Shown: positions 26,801-36,242 of the stretch, piece after piece
Position numbering within the stretch: the stretch's first letter is position 1
How the letters are laid out: the number at the start of each line of letters is the position of its first letter
Assembly (NCBI GenBank): GCA_024275935.1
Contig: JAJRYF010000126.1
Span: forward strand, 1-40,793
Direction: 5' to 3'
Length of the DNA: 40,793 bases
Source of the DNA: Gammaproteobacteria bacterium
GTDB taxonomy: Bacteria > Pseudomonadota > Gammaproteobacteria > Xanthomonadales > SZUA-36
Notes under the pieces: model-generated
What the model saw: only the letters and a program-made list of their open reading frames with translations
The model's database searches: none
Told to the model about the DNA's origin: nothing
Program-made: the position numbers and the translations under genes

Positions 26801-27278
26801 AACAGAAGACAATATTCTAAAGTTGTTAAAAGACATTCACCCTTCGGCGGCAGCTGAGTGGTGGCCGCCTGCAATTGGTTGGTGGCTACTGGCAGCAATA
26901 CTGCTGGCTTTGGGTGTCTGGTTGCTCAGGAAGGCACTGGCTGCCTGGCGAAGGTATCGCTTTAGATTGCATACCGAGGCGGCCGTTAAGCATATCTTCA
27001 GTAGTTATTCGCAGCAGTCCCGCCAGCTTTTGGTGGAACTTAATCAGCTACTAAAGCGCTGGTTGGCGTATTTAGGGCAGTCTGGCGGCAACCTTACTGG
27101 CTCAGACTGGGCAGAGTTTCTACTAGATAGTAGTGTGACGCCATCAGTCGCTGAAAGGGTAGAGATTGAGTTGTTAACCAGTGCTCACTATCAGGCCGAA
27201 GTGCCCGAGCTCGATACCCAAATCTTGCGCGACTGGGCACTGCGTTGGGTTCGCCTGCAGGAGCGTCGGCATGGCTGA
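26793..27278 (+). CDS. DUF4381 domain-containing membrane protein
   Basis: 161 residues from GTG 26793. A short cytoplasmic N-terminus with LLKDIHPSAAAEWWPPAIGW is the family hallmark. It is followed by one membrane helix (about 28-46) and a helical cytoplasmic domain with LLVELNQLLKRWLAYLG. This small protein is a standard member of gammaproteobacterial MoxR/Bat operons and has no known activity. It overlaps both neighbours by 8 bp. The membrane anchor suggests it helps hold the complex of MoxR, DUF58 and VWA proteins at the inner membrane (inference). Confidence 0.9.
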   Translation: MAETEDNILKLLKDIHPSAAAEWWPPAIGWWLLAAILLALGVWLLRKALAAWRRYRFRLHTEAAVKHIFSSYSQQSRQLLVELNQLLKRWLAYLGQSGGNLTGSDWAEFLLDSSVTPSVAERVEIELLTSAHYQAEVPELDTQILRDWALRWVRLQERRHG

Positions 27279-28284
27279 GTTTGTATTTGCCTGGCCATGG
27301 ATGTTTGCATTGCTACCATTACCATGGCTGGTATGGCGCATATTGCCCAGAGCCAAAGCCAGATTGGGTGGTGCTGTGCGCGTGCCTTTTTACCACTGGT
27401 TAGGCGATAACAGTACGGCTGCTGGCGGTAGTTCGTGGGCTTTGCGAATATTGGCGGGGTTACTTTGGGTGCTGCTTCTGGCCGCTGCTGCCAGACCGCA
27501 ATGGATCGATGAGCCGTTGAGGTACCCAATCAGCGGCCGTGATTTGCTGATGGCAGTTGATGTTTCCGGCAGTATGAGCACTCAGGATATGCAGCTAAAT
27601 GGGCGCGTGGTAAATCGTTTGACTATGGTAAAAAGTGTGATGTCGGACTTTATTGAGCGCCGCCACGGTGACCGGGTAGGTTTGATTCTATTTGGCTCGC
27701 AAGCTTATATGCAAACCCCACTAACTTTTGATACCAAAACCACGGCACGCTTGATGGATGAGTCCGAAATTGGCCTGGCTGGGCGGGAAACTGCGATTGG
27801 TGATGCTATTGGCCTGGCGTTAAAACGCTTGCGTGATGATAGCGAGGCCGACAGGGTTTTGATTCTACTTACCGATGGTGCCAACACCGCAGGTGCGGTA
27901 GCGCCGATTCAGGCGGCGGAATATGCAGCCAAAGAAGGCCTAACTATATACACCATTGGCGTTGGCGCCGATGAGATGCTGGTGCGTGACTTGTTTGGTA
28001 CACGGATGGTTAATCCGGCCACTGCTCTGGATGAAAAGAGCATGCAGATTATTGCCGGGAAAACCGGGGGCAGATATTTTCGCGCCCGTGATACCGCCGG
28101 ATTGGAGAAAATTTATACCATTATTGATGAGCTGGAGCCGGTTAGCTCAGATGCGGTGGTGATTCGTCCGGTTTCAGAATGGTTCTGGATGCCCTTGATG
28201 GCCGCCACTATCCTTGGCTTGCTGGCTAGTTTATTAAATCTGTTACGGCATTCGGTGTTGTTCCAGCGCGGGGGTATGGGTTAG
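27271..28284 (+). CDS. batA: VWA domain-containing protein, BatA-type
   Basis: 337 residues from ATG 27271, which has CAGGAG upstream; the longer in-frame ORF starts inside the DUF4381 gene. The layout is: a membrane hairpin at the N-terminus (about 8-22 and 52-70), a VWA domain (about 85-290) and a C-terminal membrane helix (about 310-328). The metal-ion site is intact: DVSGSMS (D-x-S-x-S) and LLTDGANTAG. The VWA domain should face the periplasm. Bat proteins were named for aerotolerance in Bacteroides; in gammaproteobacteria their role is envelope-stress related but poorly defined. Confidence 0.92.
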   Translation: MAEFVFAWPWMFALLPLPWLVWRILPRAKARLGGAVRVPFYHWLGDNSTAAGGSSWALRILAGLLWVLLLAAAARPQWIDEPLRYPISGRDLLMAVDVSGSMSTQDMQLNGRVVNRLTMVKSVMSDFIERRHGDRVGLILFGSQAYMQTPLTFDTKTTARLMDESEIGLAGRETAIGDAIGLALKRLRDDSEADRVLILLTDGANTAGAVAPIQAAEYAAKEGLTIYTIGVGADEMLVRDLFGTRMVNPATALDEKSMQIIAGKTGGRYFRARDTAGLEKIYTIIDELEPVSSDAVVIRPVSEWFWMPLMAATILGLLASLLNLLRHSVLFQRGGMG

Positions 28285-30134
28285 TGGAGTTGGCAAATTT
28301 ACACTGGCTCCGGCCAGCCTGGTTGTGGTTATTGCCGTTAGTCTGGATAGCAGTAGTCATGATGTGGCGTCGGCATCAGCTTGGTGGTGACTGGGCTAAA
28401 GTAACTGACCCTCATTTGCTGAAGTTTCTCAGTGGCGCTGATGCTCAGCAGGGCAGCTATACCCGGCATGGATTTAGCCTATTGGTTGCCACTTGTTTGT
28501 CATTGGCATTAGTGGCATTGGCGGGGCCGGCCTGGGAAAAGTCGGCGGCGGGTAGCTTTAGTGCCCACCATGCCCGGGTGGTAGTATTGGACTTGTCCAG
28601 GTCAATGCTGGCGGAAGATATCAAACCAAATCGTAGCGCACAGTCGCAGTTTAAGTTAATGGACTTGTTAGATAAGGTGGAAGAAGGTCAGGTGGGCCTG
28701 GTTGCCTATGCCGGGCGAGCTTTTGTAATCGCTCCATTGAGTAGCGATATGGAAACTATTAAGAATCTGGTGCCGTCTTTGGCCCCTGATATTATGCCGG
28801 TATCCGGTAGTCGTACCGATGAGGCACTCTTGCTGGCGGCGGATTTAATCCGTCAGGCAGGTTTTACTGTTGGTAAGATAATTTTGATTGCAGACAGCGC
28901 CAATTCAAAGTCGGTTACTGTTGCTGCAGGCTTGTCAGATCAGGGTTTTAGTATTTCCGTATTGGGTATAGGCAGCGAGAAGGGTGCGCCAATCCCAAGC
29001 GGGCGTGGGTTTATTAAAGATAATACTGGCCAGATTGTGGTTAGTAGACTGGAGCGTAAGCGCCTGCAAGCTTTAGCTAAGGCCGGGGGCGGCCAGTTCT
29101 TTATGTTGCGGGCAGATAATTCTGAACTGGAAGAATTGCTGGCTGAGAATAAAGATGATTTTGTAGCCTCTCAAGGTGCTGATGCGGCCCTTGATACCCG
29201 CTGGCTGGACCAAGGCTATTGGCTACTACTGCTACTGCTGCCATTAAGTTTGCTACTGTTTCGGCGGGGCTGGATTTTTGTGCTGCCACTCTTTTTGTTG
29301 CCGTATATGGCAGACCCGCTAGAGGCTCAAACTGTAGCGGCAGAGGAACCGGAATTGACTGAGCAGCAGCTACCAACGACTGCTGGATTATTTTGGCAAA
29401 GCCTGTGGCTGAACCGTGATCAACGGGCAGAGCAGGCACTCCATAGCAAGACTTATGAGCGGGTACTTGAAGGTGAAGTCTCAGCGCGCTTCCGTGCTGA
29501 AGCGCTGTATCGTAGTGGCGCATATGCCGAGGCGGAGGAGCTTTGGCAGGGGCTGGAAAACTCAGCTACAGATACCCGGCAACAAGCGGATGCTGCTTAT
29601 AATTTAGGCAATTCTCTGGCTGCTCAGAATCAACTGGACGATGCCATTGCAGCTTATGCCCGTAGCCTGGAGATAGATCCAGAGAACGAAGACGCTAAAG
29701 CTAACAAACAAATTTTGGAGCAGCTCAAAGAGCAACAAAACCAACAAGGCGACGAGCAGCAAAGTGACGAGGAAAACCAAGAGCAGGAACAGAGTCAAGA
29801 CCAAGAGCAGCAGCAACAAGAACAAGAACAACAACAAAACCAGGAAGATCAAGAGCAGCAGAGTGAAGATGAATCCGCCGATGCTGCCGAGAATGAAGAA
29901 GAGTCAGCAGAGGCAGAAAAAGAACCACAGCCAGAGCCAGAGGCAGATCCAGGGCAGGCAGAGGAAGAGCCAGTAGAGTTGACCCAGGAAGAGCAATGGA
30001 CTGAAGAAGACGAGCAAGCAAAAGAACAATGGTTACGCCGAATTCCAGATGACCCGGGCGGTCTGTTGCGGCGTAAGTTGAATCAAGAATATAAGCGCCG
30101 GGATCGCCAAGCAGAGACTAACCAGCCATGGTAA
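28284..30134 (+). CDS. batB: VWA and TPR protein, BatB/BatC fusion-type
   Basis: 616 residues from GTG 28284, sharing one base with the batA stop. N-terminal membrane helices (about 12-25 and 60-78) precede a VWA domain (about 92-290) with DLSRSMLAED; the later metal-site position reads IADSANS instead of the usual TDG. Two more hydrophobic segments (about 312-345) follow, then TPR units (about 400-475, ADAAYNLGNSLAAQNQLDDA). The tail (about 480-595) is extremely rich in Glu and Gln. The combination corresponds to BatB plus BatC joined in one chain. It overlaps batD by 7 bp. Confidence 0.9.
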   Translation: MELANLHWLRPAWLWLLPLVWIAVVMMWRRHQLGGDWAKVTDPHLLKFLSGADAQQGSYTRHGFSLLVATCLSLALVALAGPAWEKSAAGSFSAHHARVVVLDLSRSMLAEDIKPNRSAQSQFKLMDLLDKVEEGQVGLVAYAGRAFVIAPLSSDMETIKNLVPSLAPDIMPVSGSRTDEALLLAADLIRQAGFTVGKIILIADSANSKSVTVAAGLSDQGFSISVLGIGSEKGAPIPSGRGFIKDNTGQIVVSRLERKRLQALAKAGGGQFFMLRADNSELEELLAENKDDFVASQGADAALDTRWLDQGYWLLLLLLPLSLLLFRRGWIFVLPLFLLPYMADPLEAQTVAAEEPELTEQQLPTTAGLFWQSLWLNRDQRAEQALHSKTYERVLEGEVSARFRAEALYRSGAYAEAEELWQGLENSATDTRQQADAAYNLGNSLAAQNQLDDAIAAYARSLEIDPENEDAKANKQILEQLKEQQNQQGDEQQSDEENQEQEQSQDQEQQQQEQEQQQNQEDQEQQSEDESADAAENEEESAEAEKEPQPEPEADPGQAEEEPVELTQEEQWTEEDEQAKEQWLRRIPDDPGGLLRRKLNQEYKRRDRQAETNQPW

Positions 30135-31873
30135 AAACTTATACAGCAACTATCTCAACTACTCATAAACTGCTTCTGGCAGCGTTGCTCTGGCTGTTTA
30201 CGCAAGCAGCAATAGCAACTGTAAATGCGCATGTAGACCGCAACACTTTGCGTCTGGGCGAGACAGTTACACTGGTGTTGGAAGCCGCAGATACCGCACA
30301 AACTCTGGAGATAAATAGAGATTTATTAACGGCTGACTTTATACTTATTGATACCCGTAGCGAGTCAACGGTTAAATATGTTAATGGCCGACAGACTTCC
30401 AGTGTACGGGTTTTGTATGTACTGGAGCCTAGAAAAACCGGGGAGCTAACAATCCCGGCATTTAGTCTTGGGAGCGTGACCACCAAGGCGATAAATTTAA
30501 CAGTTAACCCCGCCCCTGCTGAGATTGACGGTGAGCCACCAATGGTATTTGTGGAAGTGGGCCTGAGCGAAGGCCAGTCCTATGTGCATTCTCAACTGGT
30601 ATTAACGGTGAAGCTTTACTACCGCTATAACTTGAGCGAGGCTAATTTAGCAGACCCACAAATAGACCATGCGGCGGTGATCAAGCTAGGTGAGAAGCCA
30701 ATGAATGCAAATCGTCATGGGGTAAATTACCGTGCATTGGAGCGAGTGTATGCTGTTTTCCCGGAACGAAGTGGTGAATTGACAATTCCTCAATTAGAGT
30801 TCTGGGGGCGGGTAAACGACCCAGCAACCCGGCGTAGTGGAAGCTTGTTCTCGCCCTTAAATCGGGGTCGACGAGTGCGTGCAAGCAGCGAAGCTTTGCG
30901 GATTATAGTTGCCCCAAAACCGGCACAGTATCCAGAGACCGCAAGCTGGCTACCGGCGCAAGAACTGAGTCTAAACTCAGAGTTAAAAACTTCGGGTCAC
31001 GAAATCCGGGTGGGCGAGCCGCTAACTCGGGTTGTTCAGATGCGGGCTACTGGCTTATTGGACACCATGTTGCCGGATATAAACTGGCCGGCCCTAGAGG
31101 GCGCGAGAGTTTACCCAGACACCCCTGAAACTATTGCCCGCTCAGCAAATAATTGGGTGACTAGCCTGAAAACCAGTGGTTTTGCTATTGTGCCAGAGCG
31201 TGAAGGTGAGCTTTTATTGCCAGAAATCAGCATTCCCTGGTGGGATGTCAAAGCAGATAAGTTGAAGTACGCAATTGTTCCAGCAGAAAGGGTGCAAGTC
31301 TTACCTGCCCGTGATGGCGTAGTTGCAGCTGCTCCTCCTCCTGTAACTACAGTAATACCACCGGTGGTTAATAATCCCGTTAACGAAGTTTCAGCGGCAG
31401 CTGTTAATAGTGGGGAAGTTGGTTTCTGGCGGACACTGGCAGTTGCTGGTTTTAGTCTGTGGCTGCTAACTATAGTTTTGTTTCTGGTGATGCGCAGAAA
31501 TAGACAACACAAACCAAAGCGCGAGTCGTTGGAAGTAAGTCACGGCGATGCCTTTGCGGAGTTGGAGCGGGCCTGCAAACAAGGTAAAGAGAAGCTAGCG
31601 GTTACCGCATTGCGAAAGTTCTCCCAAAACGAGCTGGGTATAGCTGACGGACTTAGCGGACTGGCACAGTATTGTGCTGAAGATGGCTACACTACGCTTG
31701 CAGCTAGTATTAATGCTATGAATCGGGATCTATACTCAAGCCAGCTTGAAGCTCAGAGCTTATGGGATGGTAGGAATTTTGTGCAACAGCTAAAAGGCTG
31801 GTTAAAAGAGCGTGCCAAGAATTCAAGCCAGCAGCGAGATCAGAACTCGTTGCCGCCGTTTTATCCTGAATAA
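30128..31873 (+). CDS. batD: BatD family protein (oxygen-tolerance-type)
   Basis: 581 residues. A signal peptide (about 14-31) is followed by tandem beta-sandwich regions (VDRNTLRLGETVTLVLEA opens the first; LVLTVKLYYRYNLSEANL and FPERSGELTIPQLEFWG lie in the second). A membrane helix near 437-457 and a helical cytoplasmic tail follow. This matches the BatD family, a large periplasmic protein anchored in the inner membrane and expected to act with BatA and BatB. It is the last gene of the operon and converges on msrQ with only 27 bp between stops. Confidence 0.9.
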   Translation: MVKTYTATISTTHKLLLAALLWLFTQAAIATVNAHVDRNTLRLGETVTLVLEAADTAQTLEINRDLLTADFILIDTRSESTVKYVNGRQTSSVRVLYVLEPRKTGELTIPAFSLGSVTTKAINLTVNPAPAEIDGEPPMVFVEVGLSEGQSYVHSQLVLTVKLYYRYNLSEANLADPQIDHAAVIKLGEKPMNANRHGVNYRALERVYAVFPERSGELTIPQLEFWGRVNDPATRRSGSLFSPLNRGRRVRASSEALRIIVAPKPAQYPETASWLPAQELSLNSELKTSGHEIRVGEPLTRVVQMRATGLLDTMLPDINWPALEGARVYPDTPETIARSANNWVTSLKTSGFAIVPEREGELLLPEISIPWWDVKADKLKYAIVPAERVQVLPARDGVVAAAPPPVTTVIPPVVNNPVNEVSAAAVNSGEVGFWRTLAVAGFSLWLLTIVLFLVMRRNRQHKPKRESLEVSHGDAFAELERACKQGKEKLAVTALRKFSQNELGIADGLSGLAQYCAEDGYTTLAASINAMNRDLYSSQLEAQSLWDGRNFVQQLKGWLKERAKNSSQQRDQNSLPPFYPE

Positions 31874-31900
31874 TTAGCTGTTCGACAGCCTTACTCAGGC

Positions 31901-32515
31901 TCAATGATTGCGGCGGCGCCAGTAGTCAGCAATTCTGCGGCTGGTGAGCACCCTATATCCCAGCAGTGTCATTAGTATAAGCGCATAAACCAAGGCCTCA
32001 GTGGTATCCAGTTTAACTTGCCAGAAAAAATGCCAGACCCCGAGAATTGCTATTGGGTAAATCAGTCTATGTAATTTTTTCCAGTTCTTCCCTAGGCGCC
32101 GCATCCAGCCGTTGGTGGAAGTGATCGCCAGTGGTGTTAGCAATATTAAAGCCAGCATTCCAAGGGTTATATATGGTCTTTTAAGAATATCCTCGAGGAT
32201 CATTGGCCAGTTTAGGCTTTGATCTAAAATTGCGTAGCTTAGAAAGTGCATGAGTATATAAAAGAAACTAAACAGGCCAAACATACGGCGCAGTTTGAGC
32301 AACCAAATTGGCCCGCCAAGTTTGCGTAAAGGCGTGATTGCCAGAGTAATGAGTAAGAATCGCAAACCCCAGATGCCAAGCTCATGTATTAGTTTTTCAA
32401 CCGGGTTTGCCCCAAGGGATTGCCCAGCCAGCTCGAAAGTTGCCAATACCAATAGCACAAAAGGGATCAGGCAAGTGAGCAGCACCACTAGTTTGAGAGT
32501 GTTTGTTTTGGGCAT
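31901..32515 (-). CDS. msrQ: Heme-binding membrane subunit MsrQ of the periplasmic methionine sulfoxide reductase
   Basis: 204 residues, about six membrane helices, ferric-reductase-like fold. Histidines placed for heme ligation include those in LMHFLSYAIL and LHRLIYPIAILGVWHFFWQ, the conserved MsrQ block. ELGIWGLRFLLITLAITPLR matches the family N-terminal signature. MsrQ passes electrons from the quinone pool or a flavin reductase to MsrP. It is 3 bp downstream of msrP, the standard gene pair. The two products depend on each other. Confidence 0.95.
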   Translation of the reverse strand: MPKTNTLKLVVLLTCLIPFVLLVLATFELAGQSLGANPVEKLIHELGIWGLRFLLITLAITPLRKLGGPIWLLKLRRMFGLFSFFYILMHFLSYAILDQSLNWPMILEDILKRPYITLGMLALILLTPLAITSTNGWMRRLGKNWKKLHRLIYPIAILGVWHFFWQVKLDTTEALVYALILMTLLGYRVLTSRRIADYWRRRNH

Positions 32516-32518
32516 TAA

Positions 32519-33460
32519 TCAGTAATTACGGCGTAAATCCAGCCCGCTATACAAACTAGCGACTTCATCGCTATAGCCATTGAACATTAAAGTCGGCTGC
32601 TTGGCGGTAAACAAGCCTTTACCTATAGCTCTTTCCCGTGCTTGTGACCATCTTGGATGGTCTACCTCAGGGTTAACATTGGCGTAAAAACCATATTCTC
32701 GCGGAGCTGACATTTCCCATGAAGTGCGTGGCTGTTTTTTACTAAAGCTTATTTCTATAATCGACTTTATGCTTTTAAAGCCATATTTCCAGGGCACAAC
32801 CAGGCGTAATGGCGCACCGTTCTGGTTGGGTAAAGTTTTACCATACAGCCCTACTGCCAAAATAGTAAGTGGATGCATAGCCTCGCTCATAGTCAGCCCT
32901 TCACGATATGGCCAGCGCAAAACCCTACGGCGTTGCCCGGGCATTTGCATAGGGTCGTGTAAGGTTTTAAACGCTACATATTTGGCCTTAGAGTTGGGTT
33001 TGAAGCGTTTCAATAAATCTGCCAATGAGAAGCCCACCCAGGGGACTACCATTGACCAGGCTTCCACACAGCGGAGTCGATAAATTCGGTCCTCAAGTTG
33101 ATGCGGAGCCAGAATATCTTCCAGTAGATAGTCACCGGGTTTATCACATTCACCAGAGATAGTGACTTTCCAGGGGTCGGTTATCAGGCTGCTGGCATAA
33201 CGCTCAGGGTCGTCTTTACCAAGGCCGAACTCATAAAAGTTATTGTAAGTTGTAATATCTTTCCAGCTGTTTGGCGTCTGTGAAGTGCTATATTTGCTGG
33301 CGATGGTATTCAGGTTTTTGATTTCTGCAGTAGCTCTATCTGGCAACCCGGTGAGCGTAGCGCCAAGGCTGGCCGCCCCGGTTAATTGCAGAAACTCCCG
33401 GCGCTTGAGATAAACACTTTCATCGGTGATTTCACTTGGCTTGATCTGGTTAGATTTCAT
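32519..33460 (-). CDS. msrP: Protein-methionine-sulfoxide reductase catalytic subunit MsrP
   Basis: 313 residues. It repairs oxidised methionines in periplasmic proteins. The N-terminus has a twin-arginine signal, [20 protein letters not shown] (R20-R21), so it is exported folded by TatABC, which is also in this window. The sulfite-oxidase-type molybdopterin domain follows; the cofactor-binding cysteine is C131 in [35 protein letters not shown] is another conserved block. It is co-transcribed with msrQ. The 180 bp upstream contains no other gene. Confidence 0.96.
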   Translation of the reverse strand: MKSNQIKPSEITDESVYLKRREFLQLTGAASLGATLTGLPDRATAEIKNLNTIASKYSTSQTPNSWKDITTYNNFYEFGLGKDDPERYASSLITDPWKVTISGECDKPGDYLLEDILAPHQLEDRIYRLRCVEAWSMVVPWVGFSLADLLKRFKPNSKAKYVAFKTLHDPMQMPGQRRRVLRWPYREGLTMSEAMHPLTILAVGLYGKTLPNQNGAPLRLVVPWKYGFKSIKSIIEISFSKKQPRTSWEMSAPREYGFYANVNPEVDHPRWSQARERAIGKGLFTAKQPTLMFNGYSDEVASLYSGLDLRRNY

Positions 33461-33642
33461 TGTCTTTGGCCGTATAGTTGGTTTTCTCCAAGCAAGCGTG
33501 TCACAGTTTCAGAAGATCCCGTAAACTCGGACCGAGCTGGCGCGCCTGAAGTGCTTATAAAAGAGACAGGCTTAAGGGCAAATATCTTACATGTTTATAA
33601 GTTATATACAGGCTTATTAACGGGGCTGGCCCATAGCGGGTG

Positions 33643-33852
33643 TTATTGGGTAAAGAAGTCGAAAAAATTACCCAATTTACTGCTGCTGGTTCTGTAAAGT
33701 TCAGTGAAAGTACAGCGGCTACAGGTTACCGTGGTAAAGCGCTTGTTTTGTACATCGAAGATTTTAGCAAACATACCACCAGTAGCTCTAAATTGATCTG
33801 TTTCAAACTCGCGGTTGGCACATTTTGGGCATTGCCAGTTTTTGTTTTGCAT
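33643..33852 (-). CDS. Small zinc-ribbon protein (DUF2082/COG3478-type)
   Basis: 69 residues. CPKC near the N-terminus and CSRC about 35 residues later form a zinc ribbon. The stretch between, FETDQFRATGGMFAKIFDVQ, then NKRFTTVTCSRC, matches the DUF2082 family of predicted nucleic-acid-binding zinc ribbons. There is no experimental function. It follows the ftsN-like gene by 1 bp, so it probably shares the argS transcript. The longer plus-strand frames across it are shadows. Confidence 0.85.
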   Translation of the reverse strand: MQNKNWQCPKCANREFETDQFRATGGMFAKIFDVQNKRFTTVTCSRCTFTELYRTSSSKLGNFFDFFTQ

Positions 33853-33853
33853 T

Positions 33854-34447
33854 TTATTTCACCTTGTACACACGGGAATCAATGCCACTGTTAGTCAGCA
33901 GCTTACGCATGGTCTCGACTTCCTGGGCACTGTTATAGGGCCCGGCGCGTACGCGTTGCCAGCTGTTGCCATCGATACTAACTTTCTGGATATGTGCCTG
34001 AGCGCCAAGAAAGGCTAATTGAGCTTTCATTGCCTCGGCATCTTTGGGGTTGCGGAAAGAACCAACCTGGATGACAAAACCTTTGCCGGTTGGCGTGACC
34101 TTCGGGTCTGTGGATACTGGCTGGCTGGCCTCGCTTGCAGCCTGCTCGCGGATCTCACGCTCAGGCACTACTACCTCTACTTCTTCGAGCACTGTAAAGA
34201 AATCATAAGCAGGCTTTTTAGGTCGCTTGCCGGAACTGTCTTCGAGTAAACCCTGTTGGTCTATTTTGCTGGTTTGATTAGGGGTTGGCAGCGTTGGGTT
34301 ATTTGCACTGTGCTTTGGTTGCGGTATATAGCCTTCAAGAACCGCCCAGGTGGAGGCTCCAAGACCAATTAGAATCCCGACCAATAGCCACAGCCACGCT
34401 GGCAGTGGTTTCTTTTTGCTGCTGGTTCTACGCCGAGTTTTTGCCAT
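33854..34447 (-). CDS. ftsN: FtsN-like SPOR domain cell-division protein
   Basis: 197 residues. A basic cytoplasmic start (KTRRRTSSKKK) leads into one membrane helix (about 18-40). A linker is followed by a C-terminal SPOR domain (about 122-197), beginning FVIQVGSFRNPKDAEAMKAQ and including SWQRVRAGPYNSAQEVE. This topology and its position right after argS match the gene called ftsN in Pseudomonas. FtsN activates septal wall synthesis and binds stripped glycan at the septum. It could instead be a DedD-type SPOR protein; the argS neighbour favours ftsN. Confidence 0.85.
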   Translation of the reverse strand: MAKTRRRTSSKKKPLPAWLWLLVGILIGLGASTWAVLEGYIPQPKHSANNPTLPTPNQTSKIDQQGLLEDSSGKRPKKPAYDFFTVLEEVEVVVPEREIREQAASEASQPVSTDPKVTPTGKGFVIQVGSFRNPKDAEAMKAQLAFLGAQAHIQKVSIDGNSWQRVRAGPYNSAQEVETMRKLLTNSGIDSRVYKVK

Positions 34448-34472
34448 GTTCTGAGTGTACCATGAGATTGTT

Positions 34473-36242
34473 TTATTGTGAGTCCATTCTATCAGGTGCA
34501 GTGACCCCGATTATCCTCAGACCGTTACGAAACACTTGGCGAGTTGCATCAATTAGGGACAGTCTGGCATTTCGCAGGTTTTCATCCTCGACCATGAATT
34601 GATGGGCGTTGTAATAGGAGTGAAAGCCATTTGCCAAGTCCTGCAAGTAATAGGCGAGCATATGTGGTGAGCGCGAGCGTGCAGCTAGTTCAATAGTTTC
34701 CGGATAGCGGCTCAGTAAGCGGCAAAGGGCCACTTCGTGTTCTTGGGTCAATAGGTCAAGCGCTGCCTCGCCTATGGCACAGTTATAGCGAAGGTCCTTT
34801 TGCTCGGCCGCGTTGAAAACACTACAGATACGGGCATGCGCATATTGAATGTAGTACACCGGGTTATCGTTGCTATGTGATTTTGCCAAATCCAGGTCAA
34901 AATCCAGGTGCTGGTCGTGTGAGCGCATTATGTAGAAAAACCGAGCAGCATCATTGCCGACTTCTTCACAAAGCTGACGCAGAGTAACAAACTGACCAGA
35001 GCGGGTAGACATTTGTACTTTAGCTCCCTCGCGGTAGAGCACTGCAAACTGCACCAGAAGAATTTCCAATTTCTCCGGGTCTTCGGCAAGACCAATAGCG
35101 GCAGCTTTCAGGCGGGCTATATAGCCGTGATGGTCGGCCCCAAAAATGTAAATAGCCTTGTCGAAGTTGCGTTCCATCTTGTCCAGGAAGTAGGCGATAT
35201 CTGAGGCAAAGTAAGTGCCGCGGCCGTTTTCACGAATAACTACACGATCCTTCTCATCACCTAAAGCGGATGCCTTGAACCAGATTGCGCCATCCTTTTC
35301 ATATAAATGATTACCTTTCCTCAGGTAGCTTATGGCCCGATCTATGGCTCCGGATTTTTCTAATTCGCGTTCAGAAAACCAGAGGTCATAATTGACTCCA
35401 AACTGTGCCAGGTCTTCTTTGATGCCATCAAGAATAATAATCAGGGCGGTGCTAAATACTGTCTGAAAATTATTCTCGCCAATTAATTCCCGGCAACGGT
35501 TAATCATGGCATCAATGTATTTTTCCTTATTGCCACCGGCAGACTCATCGGCAGGCAGACCATCGAACACCTCAAAAGCCTTGAAGCGCATGCTATCGCC
35601 GTGTTCACTACGAACCTCACGGGCTATTTCGTAAACATATTCGCCCTGATAGCCATTATCAGGAAAATCCAGTTGTTCGCCGCAAAGCTCCAGATAGCGC
35701 AGCCAGACACTGGCTGCCAGAATGTCCATCTGGCGACCATTGTCGTTAACATAATATTCGCATTGAACATCATGCCCTGCAGTTTTTAATATTGCCGCCA
35801 GAGTAGCGCCATAAGCAGCCCCCCGCCCATGACCAACATGCAGGGGACCGGTTGGGTTAGCAGAAACAAATTCAACAGTTAGCCGCTCCAGAGAGTTCGG
35901 CTCGTTACAGCCAAAACTTTCCTTATCATGCAAGACATCTTTAACTACCATTAGGCGGGCATGCGGGGTAAGGGAGAAATTGATAAAACCTGGCCCAGCT
36001 ATGGCGGTTTTTTCCAGATGCCTGGACTCCGGAATTCGTTTGATAATCATTGCGGCAATATCCCGCGGGGCTTTTTTTGCCACTTTAGCCAGAGTCATAG
36101 CAATATTACAGGCGAAGTCGCCATGTTCTGGATTCCGGGTACGCTCAAGGACTACCTTGGGCTCCAGGCTGTCGGGTAACTGTCCATCCCGCTGTAAATG
36201 GAGCAGGGATTGGCTGATTAATTCTTCAAGATGTGCGCGCAC
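34473..36242 (-). CDS. argS: Arginyl-tRNA synthetase
   Basis: 589 residues from GTG 36242, which has AAAGGA seven bases upstream; a longer in-frame start at 36290 has no such signal. Class I features are: FVSANPTGPLHVGHGRGAAYG as two adjoining blocks with HVGH, the N-terminal arginine-tRNA additional domain (to about 110), and KVQMSTRSGQFV in place of the usual KMSKS. The C-terminal DALR anticodon-binding domain ends in GLRIIGVTAPDRM. It charges tRNA-Arg with arginine. It heads the argS-ftsN-zinc-ribbon run. The upstream gap holds a cluster of DnaA-box-like sites. Confidence 0.97.
   Translation of the reverse strand: MRAHLEELISQSLLHLQRDGQLPDSLEPKVVLERTRNPEHGDFACNIAMTLAKVAKKAPRDIAAMIIKRIPESRHLEKTAIAGPGFINFSLTPHARLMVVKDVLHDKESFGCNEPNSLERLTVEFVSANPTGPLHVGHGRGAAYGATLAAILKTAGHDVQCEYYVNDNGRQMDILAASVWLRYLELCGEQLDFPDNGYQGEYVYEIAREVRSEHGDSMRFKAFEVFDGLPADESAGGNKEKYIDAMINRCRELIGENNFQTVFSTALIIILDGIKEDLAQFGVNYDLWFSERELEKSGAIDRAISYLRKGNHLYEKDGAIWFKASALGDEKDRVVIRENGRGTYFASDIAYFLDKMERNFDKAIYIFGADHHGYIARLKAAAIGLAEDPEKLEILLVQFAVLYREGAKVQMSTRSGQFVTLRQLCEEVGNDAARFFYIMRSHDQHLDFDLDLAKSHSNDNPVYYIQYAHARICSVFNAAEQKDLRYNCAIGEAALDLLTQEHEVALCRLLSRYPETIELAARSRSPHMLAYYLQDLANGFHSYYNAHQFMVEDENLRNARLSLIDATRQVFRNGLRIIGVTAPDRMDSQ

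Noticed and set aside
29604-30021. Minus-strand Leu/Val-rich frames opposite the BatB/C tail
   Set aside because: They are the mirror of the Glu/Gln-rich repeat and have no independent support.
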